From: Progne subis subis
Taxonomy: Eukaryota > Chordata > Aves > Passeriformes > Hirundinidae
Direction of reading: 5' to 3'
Assembly (NCBI GenBank): GCA_022316685.1
Contig: JAKJHU010000050.1
Span: 87,001-151,000, forward strand
DNA length: 64,000 nt
Shown: in pieces, positions 19,201 to 33,527 of the stretch
How the letters are laid out: each line of letters opens with the position of its first letter
Position numbering within the stretch: the first letter of the stretch is position 1
Translations under genes and position numbers: made by a program
The notes under the pieces: generated by a model
The model's input: the letters and a program-made list of their open reading frames with translations, nothing else
What the model was told of the DNA's origin: nothing
The model's database searches: none

Positions 19201-22200
19201 ATGAGGTCAGAAGGGCTATTCTTTATTATAGTTCTGCAAGATCTTTGATTTCTCCAGAATTTGCCACAGTGGATTAGATGATTTATTTATTTTTTCATCA
19301 TGGAAATTCTGTCTGGAAAAATTGGTTTCAAATTATCAGTTTATGTGATACTTGCTTCCCAAAGCAGTAACAAATATTAACTGCCACCAAGAGCTGTGTT
19401 TAAAATGGCACTTTGGATATAAAGAACATTTTAGAACAATGAGCATTTTGCCAGGAATATATTCATTTTCTCTATCTTCTCACAGAAAGCCCCAAACCAA
19501 ATGTGGTTGCATTGTTTTTCCTCTCTTCTTTCTGTTATCCTGTGTCCTCTGATGTCTGTCAGCTGCAGGGAGCCAACATGATTTGTGCTTTTATTATAGT
19601 CCTGTACATAAGTTATTAGTTTGCTTTTAAAGAAGGAGCATCACTCCTCTAATGAACCCAGCAGTACACTGCAGCCTAACCCCAAACCTATGTCAGTGTA
19701 TAGTTGGAGGTTCTTCTGTCTAGGCCTGCCATCAAAAGTTAATTTTCACTATTAGACCCTGAACCACCACACCATAGATAATTGTCCTTGTAGTTTATTC
19801 TGAAGGGGACCTAATCAGCTGCATCAGAAGTGGATGCCATTGGACAATACACAAGATAATCAGCAAATCTGGGAGTAAGAAAGCACCCAGTGCACCCCTT
19901 GATCTAATTCTTCTCACGGGGGGGGAAGCTTTGAAAAACTTAACGAAATTTCTTCTTCATCTTTGCAGGTCATCTTTAATTTATCACTATGGAATCAAAT
20001 CTTTTGGGAGCACCACCATTAACCTCCACTAGCTTAGCTACATCCATCAAGTCCTCATTCTGTTTATCATTATTATCAGGGAAGTCATTGCTCTTCAAAC
20101 CCTGTGACTATTAAATTCCTACACATTATGAAATAAAACCTATTTTATCCACAAAACTCAGAAGAGCTGCAACATCCACAGGTTTTCATGAGGCATATAA
20201 ATGGGTACCTTGTGACTACATTCTTTTGAAATATCATCTGTGGTAGTATATTTAGTATGTCTAGATAAGAAATCTACACTAAATAAAGGCCAAACTTCCT
20301 TTGGATAAAAATACTAGTTTCTCTCCTTATTTCTTAACTCTTCCCTTTAAAGAATGTTTCAACAAAATATCATGCTTTTGAAAGACATTACAAGTAATTG
20401 ATTCAGCAACCATGTCATCTATTCTCCACTCAATGGCTGCCAATTACTCTTTTTAATGTCAGTGAAAGTTGTGTGCATGCACTTGAAATAGAACGTACTC
20501 CCACAGTAGAGATTAGAGGTTTTCATAGAAACTGCAGATCTATACATTCTTATTCTGTAATTAATATCCCTTAAGATAGGAAAAAATTTCAATAACTTGA
20601 GTGTCAACTAGAGGCAACATAATAGACTCAGCCAAACAAAACAAAATAAAACAAACAACAACAACAAAAAAAATACTATCATCTTTTGGCTTAAGTGTTT
20701 AATCTCATTTGCTTTCAAGCAATGAACACTCTAAGTGGCTCCTACTTACAGGTCAAGCATTTCCATGTCATACAATGTCTTATACCATTGTAATCTGACA
20801 GCTTAAACAGTGCAAGCATAATGGGGTATTTTGTATTAGGTGCAAAAAATTACTGTAGCCTGTAGACAAGCTTAAAGCACACAAAAATGTATTAAATTCT
20901 AGGATATTTATGGTTGGGACCACACAGAATCAATATATTTACCTATAAAGGTTTGAGTTTATCTCTATGTTCTGTGCTCCTTTCCCCACGGATACCTGAT
21001 ACTCTATGCTCCATTACCCAGTCTGGGAATATCTTAAGATTCATTGCCAGGAAGGAAGAAGGAGGGTTCCTCCCATAAAATTTATGTTGAAAACACAAGA
21101 GGTACAAGTGCTGAGAATCACATTGCGAAAGCAGAGACAGGAACATGAGAAGGTGTCCCAAGCAGGCATAGAAAAATGCAAAAAAGATCCGAGGTGGTCA
21201 ACACACAAGTTTTTGGAGGGATAATTCTTGGGAGATCATGGACAGACTTTTCTGATGAAATTGTCCACTCGGTTAGGTTACTATTATCTTCATGGCCAGT
21301 GTCAAAAGTGTAAGAAGTGGTATAAATCTTTTTTAGTGGAAAAGGGAAGCTGTTCACAACTCTTTTTATTATCTTATGTTTATGGTGGGAGATGAAAGAG
21401 GTTATGTGAAAATGGAAACTCAAAAAAAGAGTTCACTGCATTTATTCAGGGACTTTTTCAAAGCTTCAACCAGTTTACCTCAAGTGGATTTGAGAATAAA
21501 CAAACACCTAGTCTGGCTGAGACATACAACCTTTTCCTGATGCCCTCACTCCCTCAATTGACATGACATAGCCAGGTGTACTTCTCCAGGGTGTTAAAGA
21601 CTGAAAGCAAAGGGAGTACACTGCTTCACATTAAGTAAATGGTGAGAAAAGTCAACTTCAGCAAGGGTGCTGGACTTCTATTTCTCAGCCTGTTAGATAC
21701 TGTGCCCCTTTTCCAGGTCCAGCCAGTGGCAGGGCTTGAAGATGCAAGATGCAGAATATAAGTACACACAATTAGACAAGGGGAAGGGCAAGGTCTTTAC
21801 TGGCACCCCCATTAACATAATCAGCACTTACACAATGGAGAGAACCACAGAAAGCATCATCTTGTTCCTCATTTCCAGATGATGGAGGTTAAAGCTCACA
21901 AGGACAAAAATATTCATTCAAAATGTTGCTGTCATTTCTGGATGATCTTTAAATTTTAGCATGGATTTGTCACTTTTGGCCTCTGGGTCTCACAGTTTTG
22001 GTCTCTGCAGAAGTTGACCTTCTACTTTCAGGCTAATCCAGCTTGTTAAAGTTTCTTAGAAAATATACCCACACACTCACACATCCAGTCTTCTCTGTCC
22101 CCTCTCTTATCTATTTTTTGCACTTGTTCCTCTGAGATCCACTTCAATGGCATACCCCTTTCCCCAGCACATGGGTCTTCCTCTGAACACACTGTAACAA

Positions 22201-23390
22201 CTTTTTCACATCCTCACAGACCCCTTTCAACGTTCCAAGATAAATCTCACACAATCTTCAAGCCCTCAAATACTACATATATTTGCTCTTTTTAGTAATG
22301 CTCAGCATAATCCTTCTTCCCCTTATTGTCATCTGTTACAAGGTTCTAGTTGAATATCATAATGTTATATTGGAGTGGGGTTTTTAAATGGCTTATCAGT
22401 CCATGATATGAACGCCTCTGTACCTTTTCCACTATCTACCATTGCTCAAGTCTGCATTTCTGAGTGTTTAATTTACTTCTTTTCCTGTCTCTTCTGGCTC
22501 TTAAGCTGAATAGACATTCAGCTCTTAATAGACATTCTGTCTCTTCAGCTGAATATGTCTGTACCAGACCGGCTACCCTCGAATGCCTCTTATTGACCCA
22601 TTAAGGTCTTCAATCAGTTGCCAGACCAGAGCACAGCACGTAACTTTAGGCTGTAAATGGTTGCAGTAACACCTGCCCAGCAGGTGGATGAGATTCTGGT
22701 TCATTAGAGCAATCCTTAGAGTAGGACTTTCATACGCTTCCATGCAAGAGACTTCATCGTGTACAGACTGAATATGATTCTAGGCTAAGACTGTAAAAGG
22801 AGATTTCTTAAGTTCTGGCAAGGCTTGCAAACCAGGTGAGGATGCCACTGTCAATAGAGGCCACCTTGTGGCTTCAAAGGGTAGACCTCAGCTCTCCACA
22901 GGCAAGATGTTGGCACACAGCAGAGCTATAGCTGGTTTTACATTAATAAGATGTCTGATGTTACAGTCATTACTTCAGAAGATCCGCAGGGGTGAATAGA
23001 TAACCTATCAAAGACAGAGGAAGATTCCATAGAAAAAGATTTTGCTCTGTTTGATTCAATGAGATTCTCAACATTACCTTAAAAGCTACTCCCCAGAGCA
23101 GTGGGTTTTGTCCCAATGCACTAACATAATTATTCCTAGTTCTATAACCCAGTGTCAGCAGAAAACATAAAACAACACGAAGAGTGATATTTCACAGATT
23201 GTCTCTTTGTTTCCTTTACCTTACACAAATATGAAGCAACTAATCAGTTTCTAACATTCTCCTTCTTTATCCAGACCCTGTAGTAGTATTTCACTTACTG
23301 GTAATGCTATCAATTCTACAGGCCACATATCCTGTGTTATTTTAAATATATCTCCCCTTACTTTCTCTCACTCCTATTTATTTCTTCACC

Positions 23391-23409
23391 TTTTTTTTTT
23401 TTTTTTTTT
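23391..23409. repeat. T19 homopolymer
   Basis: An uninterrupted T-run, read directly. Confidence 0.95.
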
Positions 23410-26400
23410 GAAAAGATGATTTCTCTAAGATACACTTTTATATTTTATTGAAATAAATTAAAAATACATTAAGTATAAGGAAGAAATATTAAAAAAAAAA
23501 AAACCAAAAACCTCTCAAGTCTACAGTCCAATAGTCATTGGCTTTGGTTGAAATATTTTTGGTTAACTTCTCTTTTATCTCATTAAGTTGCTTTGACTTT
23601 AAATGTATCATAGTAATATAAGTAGCACTTAACCAAATAAAGTGTCTATATCTTTCCATTCATTTTAAGAAAAAAATATTAAAACATTAAAAAATGTTTA
23701 CAACTACAAAATTGAAGTAGTTGAATATTCAGCTTCGGTAAGAAACTATCTTGTGATGCTATAATTTGTCAAACTGTTTCAGGGTCATGAAACGTGTCTT
23801 AAGATTCTGATTTTTTTTTCCAGAGGGTGAAGAAAACTGATAGTTAATAGTTAATAGATTTCCAGCACACACAAGAAGTAAATGAACTGCATGTTAGATG
23901 CAGTTATTTTTGTTTCATTTAGACAAATGCACTACCAAAAAACAAATTATAGATTGAAATTCATACTGCTTGACCATATAGGCACCGTCTTTGCATACTT
24001 TCCCAGGTCAATTTCATGGTACTTTGGAAATGATCAAAACAAAAATGTTCTACTATTTCAGAAGTACAGTAATGGAAAACAATCACATATCCTGAAATTT
24101 ACACATTTTGAAGCATCATTGGTCACAGAGATAAATATGTCCCTTTCAGTCAGGTATGGGGAGCCTTCTATTCAGCAACTTAAAAACCTTCAGTAATTGC
24201 CACCTACTCTTCTTTCTGGAGTGTTCTCTTTTTTCCATGGCCTTGCCTCATTTTCCTCTCTACAGCATGCAAAGAAGTGCAGGAAGGAAATTTGGGCTTC
24301 TAGAGGGGAGGGGACTTTCTTCAATTGCAGGAAGAGAAAGAGGTGACTGCTTGGGGTAAACCTCAGGGAAAGATGCATTAGGAAGAAAGGAACCTCTCAC
24401 CTGTCATTAACACCTCTAGCCATCTCCTGGAACAAGGTGGTTCCCTCTCAGTTTGGCTGTTCCTTAGTCTAGAAGACTTGTTCTACCACTGAAGCACGAT
24501 TTAATTTTGTCTTCCTTACTACGTAGCAAAGAAGGCTTGAATCAACTCTGACTCCTTTAGCAACATTTAGAGAGATTCTATTAACCTAAATGTCCAGTGA
24601 GAGTTTCAGAAAGTTTGTCCTTAGAATTACTGTTTATGACTCTTCTAGTTTGACACATCATCTGCCATGAAGTCTATCATAAAGAATCTATGGTTTTTCT
24701 CCATTAACTATAAAATGGGTTATGGCAATCGTTGCTGATTTCTGGTACATAAAATGCCTTTATTCAAGGGCCATAATAACTATGAGTCAATCATAATCAA
24801 CTGTTTTCTCATTCTGGAAAACACTTAGCATACTTTTCTTTTCGGGATGTATATCTAGACTTGCTGATGAGATGTTACCAAGCTAATGCCTCCTGTGATC
24901 ACTGTCTAGTCAAAGACATTATTTCACCAACTAAAAGTATATAAATAGCATTTTTATTCTGGTCTGGGTCATGATGACTCTGCCTGCTTATGATCTAATG
25001 GTCTGATTCTGGAGGCTGTGAGTACATGTACACTGTAGTCTGCTTTTGGTCACTACAAATATATGACCTAAAATAATCCCAAGACACTGAAAGTATACAA
25101 CACTGACTACTGATTTTTATGACTGAAAATAATTGTGGAACTTCTATTTTGGTTAATTTAGTGTCTCATACATCTTTCTCACCTGTTTGTATTACATACC
25201 AACCCTGGATTCAAGACCATTAAAATATGATGGATAGGATGTTTTATTAGTTAATAGAGGGATAAATGTTGTTGTCATGGTTGAGATGGCCACAGCACTC
25301 AAGAGTGAACCTTTAAAAACTTCAGAGGGCTCCAAGCATCAGTACCTTGCATCTAAAAGTCTTTCATACCTTTTCTATGTTACATGAGTTGCTCCACACA
25401 GCTCTGGCCCTTCCTCTCTTTCTTCTACCTTCCTTCTTCATTTCCACCTCACTGCTTCCTGTCCCCAGCACAGCCACCTTACCCTGTCTGTCCTTCGCAT
25501 GATCTCCCATCCCTTCCTTCTCACAGCAGAACTAACAGGCTCCAAGCAACTCCTCTCCCAGCTAATTCACTCTTTTATCACCGCCATAGCTGTGAGGACA
25601 AGGCTGTTCCCACTCTCTGATAATTAACACAGCTGCAATATATGGGGGGCAAGATTGCCTTTAACACAATCTTTATCTCTCTTCCCACAGATAAATAAAC
25701 ATTAGATGAAGAATCTCTATCCAGATCAGACTGTTAGCATGATCTCAATCAAAGTGTTTTGTTTCACCCCTAACCTGAATTTACAAAGCCCATTTCATTT
25801 CCAATTTAATTCAGAGTGCTGAAAGCAAGCTGTCTAGCAGCAGAGACTGTAGCAGAACACACCTTGTTCTGCTAAAGCTAGTTCTTAACAATCAGTCAGT
25901 GTTTTGAACTCATTGTGTAAAAGGAACTGAAACTACAGTCAAATTACTTGGATAAAATGACATGGTGAAATATTTAAATGTGAAGAAAAGATTATCCTGC
26001 CCTTATTTCTTGTAACGCTTTGTAGAATACACTCAAATTAAACTGAGGTGAAATGGGCAAGAATTCATAAGAATTTGGGTTACTCCCTCACAGAGGTTAC
26101 TGCGTAACCATTAAGACTAATTGGTTTAAACAACCAAATGAACGTGCTAAAGTTGGATGACTGGTCAGTTTTACAGAGAATTTCTTAAAACTGAGTAGAT
26201 TGGAAGGTCAGCAATTAAACATTATAGTAATGGATACCATGGAAAAACTAAACCAGAGAATTTCTGAAATGATAAGGGATGGATTAACCTGGAATGCAGA
26301 TGGGTGAAAGGGAACAGTGAGCCAGAAGAGCCCCAAACCTGTTCTTATCACACTAGTGTTGATCGACAAGCCACATACAGCTAGAGTTTTCAATTTCCTT

Positions 26401-27067
26401 AGAGTGCAATGTTGTGCTGTATTAAGTGACATGGGATTTTTTTACTGTTAAATAAAGATTTATTCTTTAGACTTTGGGCTATGGTCCGAAGAATTTGGTA
26501 AATTCAGCTCATGGGATATTGTGCTGGTGTAAGTTTCCAGTTATATAAATGTAATTTTCCTGTTGAAGCCAGCTATTTTCATTATATTCTATATTGAAAC
26601 AATTTGCCACTACCTTTCTCTATCCCAAAATATACACCTTTGCTGTTTACAAAAAGTGAAAGTGGAGAAAGTCCCTGATTTTTAAATTTCAAGATGTAGA
26701 TATCAAATTGTTATACTAACCCTGAAAACATGAAAACAACAACAAAAAAATCTTATTAATCTTATTATTGACATGGTTTACCATACAAGAAACAGAATCT
26801 CTGTTGCATTGAATTTTACAGGTAAGGTTAATCAGAAATAATTGTATTTTACTTATTGAGCTGTGTTTTCTTGAATGCCAGCCTAATTCTAGCATCAGGA
26901 CAAGTATTTTTTCAGGCATATAGATTTGGTTATAGATTCCAAAGTTTCTAAGTCCTCCAACCAAGTCCCTATTCAACAGCTGTGATTTATGTAAGATTCT
27001 CCTCTGTTGGTAAACCACTCCATCTAACCAAGTCCAGCTGTTTTTCATCCCTTTTGCACTGTTTATG

Positions 27068-27087
27068 AAAAAAAAAAAAAAAAAAAA
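27068..27087. repeat. A20 homopolymer
   Basis: An uninterrupted A-run, read directly. Confidence 0.95.
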
Positions 27088-29925
27088 TCTCAGAACATCT
27101 GAAAGTCTGATTTTTGTGCACTTGCAGATATCAGCCTTGGCTTCCCTCTTAACTTGTGCCCATGAATTCCAATCACTGCATATTACAAAACTATATATTT
27201 TAGCATTTCTCTTGCAGTTGTTCTATCTACAGCTTGAACTACATTCACTTTCCCAGGTTGTTGGTGAGTTCTACAATAAAGCAAACCACGGTATTATCCC
27301 TTCTCTCTTCTTTTACTGTCAGCTTATCTGTTATGAATTTTGGGTTTTTTACTTCAGGTATTAGTTTGCTATAAGGTCTTGGCAAGTGTTTCACGGGATG
27401 TAACTGAAGGGTGGCATGTAGTGTACATGTTCTGTCAGCACCAACAGATGTGTGGTCCTGGTGCTAAAGGAAAATAAAAAAGTATTTAAACAGACATCAG
27501 TGTTCTGTCAGCACTACTCTTTCTGATCTGAACAACAAGAAGTGAGCTTTTGGTCAGCTAACAGAGCTAAATATTCCTCTTTCACTGAAATACAAACACA
27601 TAATCCATTTCATTATTGGGAATCATTACCAAAGACAATCAGGCATTAGTAACTCTCAATCACAACTGAGTCAGGATGGATTCAGATCTCTAAGTCACAG
27701 TAAAAATTTCTCAGCCAAAACATTGCCTTTTGCCTAAGTATTCAAGCCTTCCAGAACATGTCCACCACCTCAGCTAAAAAATACCCCAAAAACATTCTTT
27801 TTCTAGTACATGAAGTTTCTCGGTAAAAACTTGATCTAATAATATCATGTAGCAGATTCCACAGTCCATAGGCAGTCCTGTTGATGCGGTCCAATATGAG
27901 GTTTTACACATGACTGCTTACCCATAATCAAAAGCAAGGCTTGCTGGGGAAGGTGGGGAGGATGACATTTTGATTGTATGAGAGCTCTAATTTTTCATAA
28001 ACTTGACAAATAGGAGAAGGGAGATATGAGAAATGGAAGTTAGTCTGATATGGCAACATCTGGAATACAGAGTCAGCAGCCTTTGGATGAGATTTCCACC
28101 TCAAATAAAAGTAAGAGGGCTGAATAAATCAAATACACACTGTTCAGAACTAGCAGGGGCACTGTAATCTTTTCCTTCCACAGCTTACTTGTCCTTTATG
28201 GACGCGAATTAAACGACCTAAGGCGATATGAAGAAACTGTGTGAGATAACCCCAAAAAATCCCCTAACATTTCCAGATTCAGTAAGGTAGTTTTTGATAA
28301 GAGCTTTTGAGCTTGATGTATACAAAAAAGCAGCAAATATTGCCTGCAGCACTACATAATTGTTCTGACTAGCTATACACCTACTCATTCCTAACAACTC
28401 CAGGGCCTTCTTTTATATGTGAAATTTAATACAACAAACATTAGTGCTGTTTAGCATTCAGGAACTGAGGAGGAAACTTTTCTAATCAAGGAATAATGCT
28501 TCCAAACTAAGGACAAGAGACCATGGGAGGACTATAAATTAACAAATATTTACTGATATCATGAAGAATATGAACTACTCTGGTTGCTTGGGCATGGAAG
28601 ATAGAAGTAAAGGATTTTATAAGAATCTCAACCACACTCCAATCCCAAATTACAGTTTAACAGAAATGAGGTAAATTATCTCATAAGAACATCATTTTGC
28701 CATATCAGCACAGTTGTCTCAGTTGCATGACCTTTCCATGCTTTTTCCTTAAAACACTGGTAAGGAGAATTGCTCTAAAAAAATAGAGTAAATAAATAAT
28801 CACATCCTCCCTAACTGTTTTATGTACAGTATTAGCAACATCCCACAGTAATTAAAAAGGTGAAAACTAGAGCATGATCTATTTTCCTAGAAGGCTGTTT
28901 ATGTCATAGTACGACATGAGGTGTTGAGGTTCCTAAGTAGAAGAGACCAAAGCACAACCTAAAATCTACCTGTGTGAACTCCCCATCCCATATCTGAAGC
29001 AATAAGCCTGACTCTGGCCCAGGCTTCCTCCCTCAAGCATACCACCACTGTCACTTTTAGCTTCTGATGTTTCGCTTCTGAATTCTTCTGCTAGCACAAA
29101 TGAAAACAGTTCATATCTCTCTGTAGTTGAAGTTTGTATCTAAATGTAAATATGTCCTTAAGATAGCTGGAATCCATTGAGATTAAATGCAGAAGAAACT
29201 CTAGTCAGCTAGTCTGGTAAACTCTTGTATTTCATCGAGTTACCCTTTGCATATTTGAGGGATAATAGGTAACCAACACTGTCAGGAAACACGGTGCAAC
29301 TAAAGTGATTATGTAGCTGTCCTGCAGTTACAGGCAGTGGAATCAGATGGAAACAGAAGAACTAGGTAGCAGGGTTTGCAAATACCTTTTTTCTTGGACT
29401 CTGATATGGGTTTGCATAAAATTTTGATATAAAATTTCAGTACAATTTTTATTTCTCATGCATATGAAAATATGGTAGATCATGTGTTCTTCTAGTAACA
29501 GTCATCATCAAAAGCCTGGAACCTTTGGTCTGACTGGCAAAATATTTTCACAGCCTCCAAGGGAAGCAAAATACAGTAGGGACCCTAATGTTTTTATTGT
29601 TCCTAGGCACAATTTTGCTCCATCTCTTTCCTGCTAAAAGATACACAGTTTAAACCAGTTTGAGCATTTCAGTTATCTGTAGGGTTAATGCCTTTTTCTG
29701 TTACTAGTATATTAATGGTAGCATTCTGTATCTTACAATCGAGATTATTTTCTGAATTCTCTTTAGATCCATATAATTCCAGAATAATTCTTTTCACTGG
29801 GCAGAAAAATCTCCAGTTATTTTTTCATCTAACTGCCCATAAAACATTAAAAATCTGTAAGGATAAATGCAGCTTGCTTCCCTCTAATTTACACAGAGGA
29901 ATGAATCAAAAGCTGGCCAAGTGCT

Positions 29926-29965
29926 TCTTGTGTTGATCAAGAAAAAGTTCTTGATCAACACAAGA
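29926..29965. repeat. 18-bp perfect inverted repeat with 4-nt loop
   Basis: Arms 29926-29943 and 29948-29965 are exact reverse complements, with loop AAAG. Transcribed, it would give a strong short hairpin. It lies in otherwise unremarkable AT-rich DNA. No known miRNA or element is recognised. Confidence 0.9.
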
Positions 29966-30122
29966 TCAGATTATTTTTTGTGTGTGTGGGACTGGGGATC
30001 CAGGGGTGATTTTTACTGAAATGTTTCACATCTTTAGTCAGCAATGTGCACTTCTGTCTTTAGAGATCTTGGGAAAAATATTAAATCAATGGAATTATTT
30101 CACTTAGAAAAGCACCTGCTGT

Positions 30123-30124
<2 letters not shown>

Positions 30125-30163
<39 letters not shown>
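30125..30163. repeat. A39 homopolymer
   Basis: An uninterrupted A-run. There is no gene-like sequence upstream that would make it the tail of a processed copy. Confidence 0.95.
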
Positions 30164-30166
<3 letters not shown>

Positions 30167-30690
30167 ATCTAATATTTATTAATGCAGTACCTAAGCATTG
30201 CGGTCCATTGCCATGATACATTATGGTGGCACCAGTAGCTCACGCACTGGTTACAGCTTCACATGTCAGAATTGTTCACGGTAGGGAACACCTGTGGAGG
30301 TTTCATCACGAAAGCAAAAGGCCTGGGGAGTTGCTCAGGGGATTTTTAATGGACTATAATACTTCTGCCATCCATACTGTGTTTATAAACCAGCCCAAGG
30401 TGCCAACCACAGAAAGGTGTTGCCACCTGCTGACTGCTGAGTAGGGTGCATGCAAAGAATTTGGTCGGCCTGGGGCATTTCCAGCTGTGTGGCCAGCTCT
30501 GTGTCAGCCAGAAATCAGAGAATCCACTGCCACCTGCAGCCATGTCCGAAAGGCCCAGACCTGCATGGCAGGCTGTGGTCACCCACAGCACAGTAGCAGC
30601 CTGTTAGAATGTCCATGCTGCGGCTGCTGAAGCTGAGCTCCCCAATGCCACAGCAAAATTTCTCTGCCTATCTCTCTGGGTGTTGATCAG
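30164..30690. other. GC-richer unassigned segment
   Basis: This stretch before the solo LTR is richer in GC than its surroundings (many CTG/CCA words). It has no ORF with a recognisable domain. It may be an uncharacterised repeat. It starts right after the A39 run. Confidence 0.4.
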
Positions 30691-31051
30691 AGTTGTAATG
30701 CACTAACTGGGTTCATATTGTGTTTCACAGGATTTGTAATGTTTTTTCTCTACATCATCTGGTCTGTCCTTGCTCAGCAGTGCCCATCCCCCACACTGGA
30801 ATGTAACCCAACTCTGTTCCAATCCCACTTTATCCCTGATTGGGCAGTGTCTTGTCTCTGCCTCTGGGCCCTGCCCCCTGGGAAAAAGCCCCGGCATGGG
30901 TGGGGCCTCCAGAGATGTGGCTCCGGTGTCGATGGGAAAGGAGGTAAAACTAGCTCCTGGGCAAATACAGCAATATTTTCCCTCCTGGACAAAGAACAGG
31001 CTCTTTCCTTTTGCCATCGGTGGTCGTCTGGTCTCATAAAGGAACTCAACA
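30691..31051 (+). repeat. Solo LTR of the ERV-B family, diverged
   Basis: It aligns end to end by eye with the ERV-B LTR. The start is TTGTAATGCA, the middle has GGGCCCTGCCCCCTGGGAAAAAGCC, and the end is TTTTGCCATCGGTGGTCGTCTGGTCTCAT. It is flanked by GATCAG (30685-30690) and GATCAA (31052-31057), a 6-bp duplication with one change. The first two bases are AG rather than TG, and the polyadenylation signal is degraded. The short ORFs inside it are incidental. Confidence 0.85.
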
Positions 31052-31057
31052 GATCAA

Positions 31058-31668
31058 CGCTCACACAGGATGGAAGGAAGGAAAGAAAGGGAGAAGAAAA
31101 CAGTAATTACTGACAGAAATGAAGACATAGCATTTAAAGTTTGCTGAGAAAACAAAATCAAGAAGTGCCAGGACACAGTCCCAGGCACCACTTAATTTAT
31201 CTGTACAAGTAAATTTCTTGGACAGACTCTGGAATACTTCTGGCTGATTGGAAGGAAATTTCTCTCAATAGACCTTGTTTGTGTGTTAGCATTATCCAGA
31301 GCCCACATCAGTTTGGATGTGAACACCTGATTTTAGGTTCTGAGGTAGTATTTATTGATATTGACACATTTTACCTGTTTCTTTTGGTGTAAGGGCAAAA
31401 TTAGCCATAGCACTCTCTAACCTTGTAGGTCAGTAATAACCTTCTAATCTCCATATATATTAGTACTGGCATAATCAATATCTGCAGCAAATTAGTATAA
31501 ACATATTCACATTCTCTTTTGCCCATCACACATAATGTTATACAGACCAAAGGTTTCAAATGCGTTATAATGTGTAATAATAACAGTTCTGGAGGTGTTT
31601 GGCTGACCTTCTTGATAAAAAAAAAATATGTATTGCAAAATCTTTCAAGACATCATTGCTAGCCAAGC

Positions 31669-31713
<45 letters not shown>

Positions 31714-33131
31714 AGAAAGAAATGATCATATTTTATGTCATGATTTTCCATTTTTCTGAATGTTTACTTTATACACCTGTTCACATAAAATTAAACTTAA
31801 AGGATACTTCTTCATTAATGCTTACAGAGGAATGCCTTCATACTTATCTCACATAAAGAAAGGTACATAGGACGTAATTATTGAAAAATCTTCCAAGTGG
31901 TGGAAAGAATGAATAGAGTTTAAAAATATAAGGTAGGACATTATGAAAAAGTCACAAGAACAAATATGTATTTATGGATACCTAACAGTATTCTACTATT
32001 AGCAAAAAAAAAAAATGAAACAGTAACCCTAAATTACATGATTCACTGCACATCACTGCCCTGTCTATAACAAGTAGTACCTAAATGTTCATTAAGTATA
32101 GCTTTAGTTCCTATAGTTATTTGAGAGATTTTTGTCTAGTACTCCTTTTTAAATAAGTCTAACCGAAAAGGAAATCAGTTGAGGAAAAAAGAGTTCATTT
32201 TTGTTCATGCTAACTGCCAAAACATTCAGTTCTGAATACCCACATTGAATTTAATTTGAATATATATGTACTGGGTTAGTTAAATGGAGAGAACATGTTG
32301 AAATTACCAGGCATGCACCTTTGCTCACTTCAGGAAATGGAGCTTAATCAGTGTGACTAATTAAGACCTCAGTGCTTTGCATACACTGTATGATGGAATT
32401 TTCCTTCCAACCACAAATTGAAAATAAACATTATCCCCATAAAAGTGATCTCATCTTTAGTTTGGAAAGAAGCATAGGAACACTGGCTTGTGATGTAAGA
32501 TCCTGTAGTCCCCAGAGAAACAGGCATTATAAGAGACAAATTCACCTTAAGATGGAATGACCTTTAATAAATGTTGAACTGTCTACTATCTCTCTCCATC
32601 CCATCACAAAAGCAGAGACACCTAGGGCCATATTCACTTACTTAATGTAGACATCTAGAGTACAAATCAATTGCTCACTCATGTCTCGTAACTACTGCAA
32701 TTGCACTGCCAGTGTCCTGTTTGATCCAGTGTCTGATTGCTCCTCAGGAAGGGCACAGATGTGCCACAGGTCCTGTATTGTCTGTTACAGCCCTGCAATG
32801 ACATCCTAGAGATCCACAGACATTTTCAGATGACACTAGAAATTACTGTGTAGGCAGAGACCTACCCAATTCAGCTGACCAAATGGGTATTTACTTTAGG
32901 ATGGGCTGAAAATATTTCTAGATCTAAAAACAGATCATGGACTGACTTCACTTCCCTGTATATAGCCTGGAAAAACGAACAAAACTTACTAGAACTGGCA
33001 TATCAATGAACTATCCTGGGATTTCACACAGTTCATCATATAAAATAATAATTGGGTTTTCATTACTCTTTTTGGGTTTTGTTTGCTTACTTGTTTTGAG
33101 TAGTTCAAGCTTAAAGCTTTGCAACTTTTTA
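31058..33131. other. AT-rich spacer with long A-run
   Basis: No gene is visible. It contains an A40 tract at 31673-31712. All ORFs are short and unsupported. Confidence 0.55.
31673..31712. repeat. A40 homopolymer
   Basis: An uninterrupted A-run, read directly. Confidence 0.95.
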
Positions 33132-33137
33132 GTGGGG

Positions 33138-33525
33138 TGTTACCTGGACATGCAAAGCAGTCACACGAGACAAGAGATTTTCGCAGGACAGAGACTTCTC
33201 CGATCCAGCTCTAGCTGAGTCAGGGCGGAGAGAGAGCCTCCTTGTTAATTTCTTACTTTTTATACATTTGTGGGTCTGGCCGAACATTGGCTTCTGGGCT
33301 TTTTTACCTTTCAGCCAAGTGGCCAGACCAGCTGTCAGTTACAATTGTTTTCAGGTTAGAAATATGCAAACAAAGGACAGAGAATAAAAAACAAAGGATT
33401 TGTTTATGTTATATCTGTGGGAAAAAGGTAGAAACTGCTCCTAATGTTGTGCAGTAGCTAAAACATCTGACTCCATTTATGAAAAATCAAAAGACTTTAA
33501 AAAACTCAGAAAAACCACGGTAACA
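33138..33525 (-). repeat. Solo LTR, 388 bp, with perfect TSD
   Basis: Its ends are the inverted pair TGTTACC...GGTAACA. It is flanked on both sides by GTGGGG (33132-33137 and 33526-33531), a perfect 6-bp duplication typical of class II ERVs. On the minus strand a TATAAAAAG box (plus coordinates 33256-33264) lies about 120 bp from the right end of the LTR in that orientation, so I favour minus. A plus-strand AATAAA at 33384-33389 leaves some doubt about orientation. Confidence 0.82.
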
Positions 33526-33527
33526 GT

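Larger units (their letters stand above)
13068..29925. other. Long AT-rich region without recognisable gene
   Basis: About 17 kb with only short ORFs of random composition. The longest, 16820-17194, has no domain or codon bias that I can see. Simple repeats are a T23 run at 14996-15018, (TTTA)n at about 16233-16290, T19 at 23391-23409 and A20 at 27068-27087. No tRNA, rRNA or LTR ends were found. Old degraded repeats may be present but are beyond recognition by eye. Confidence 0.55.

Noticed and set aside
30703..31113. Overlapping ORFs on both strands near 30.7-31.1 kb
   Set aside because: They lie within the diverged ERV-B-family solo LTR, whose composition keeps frames open.
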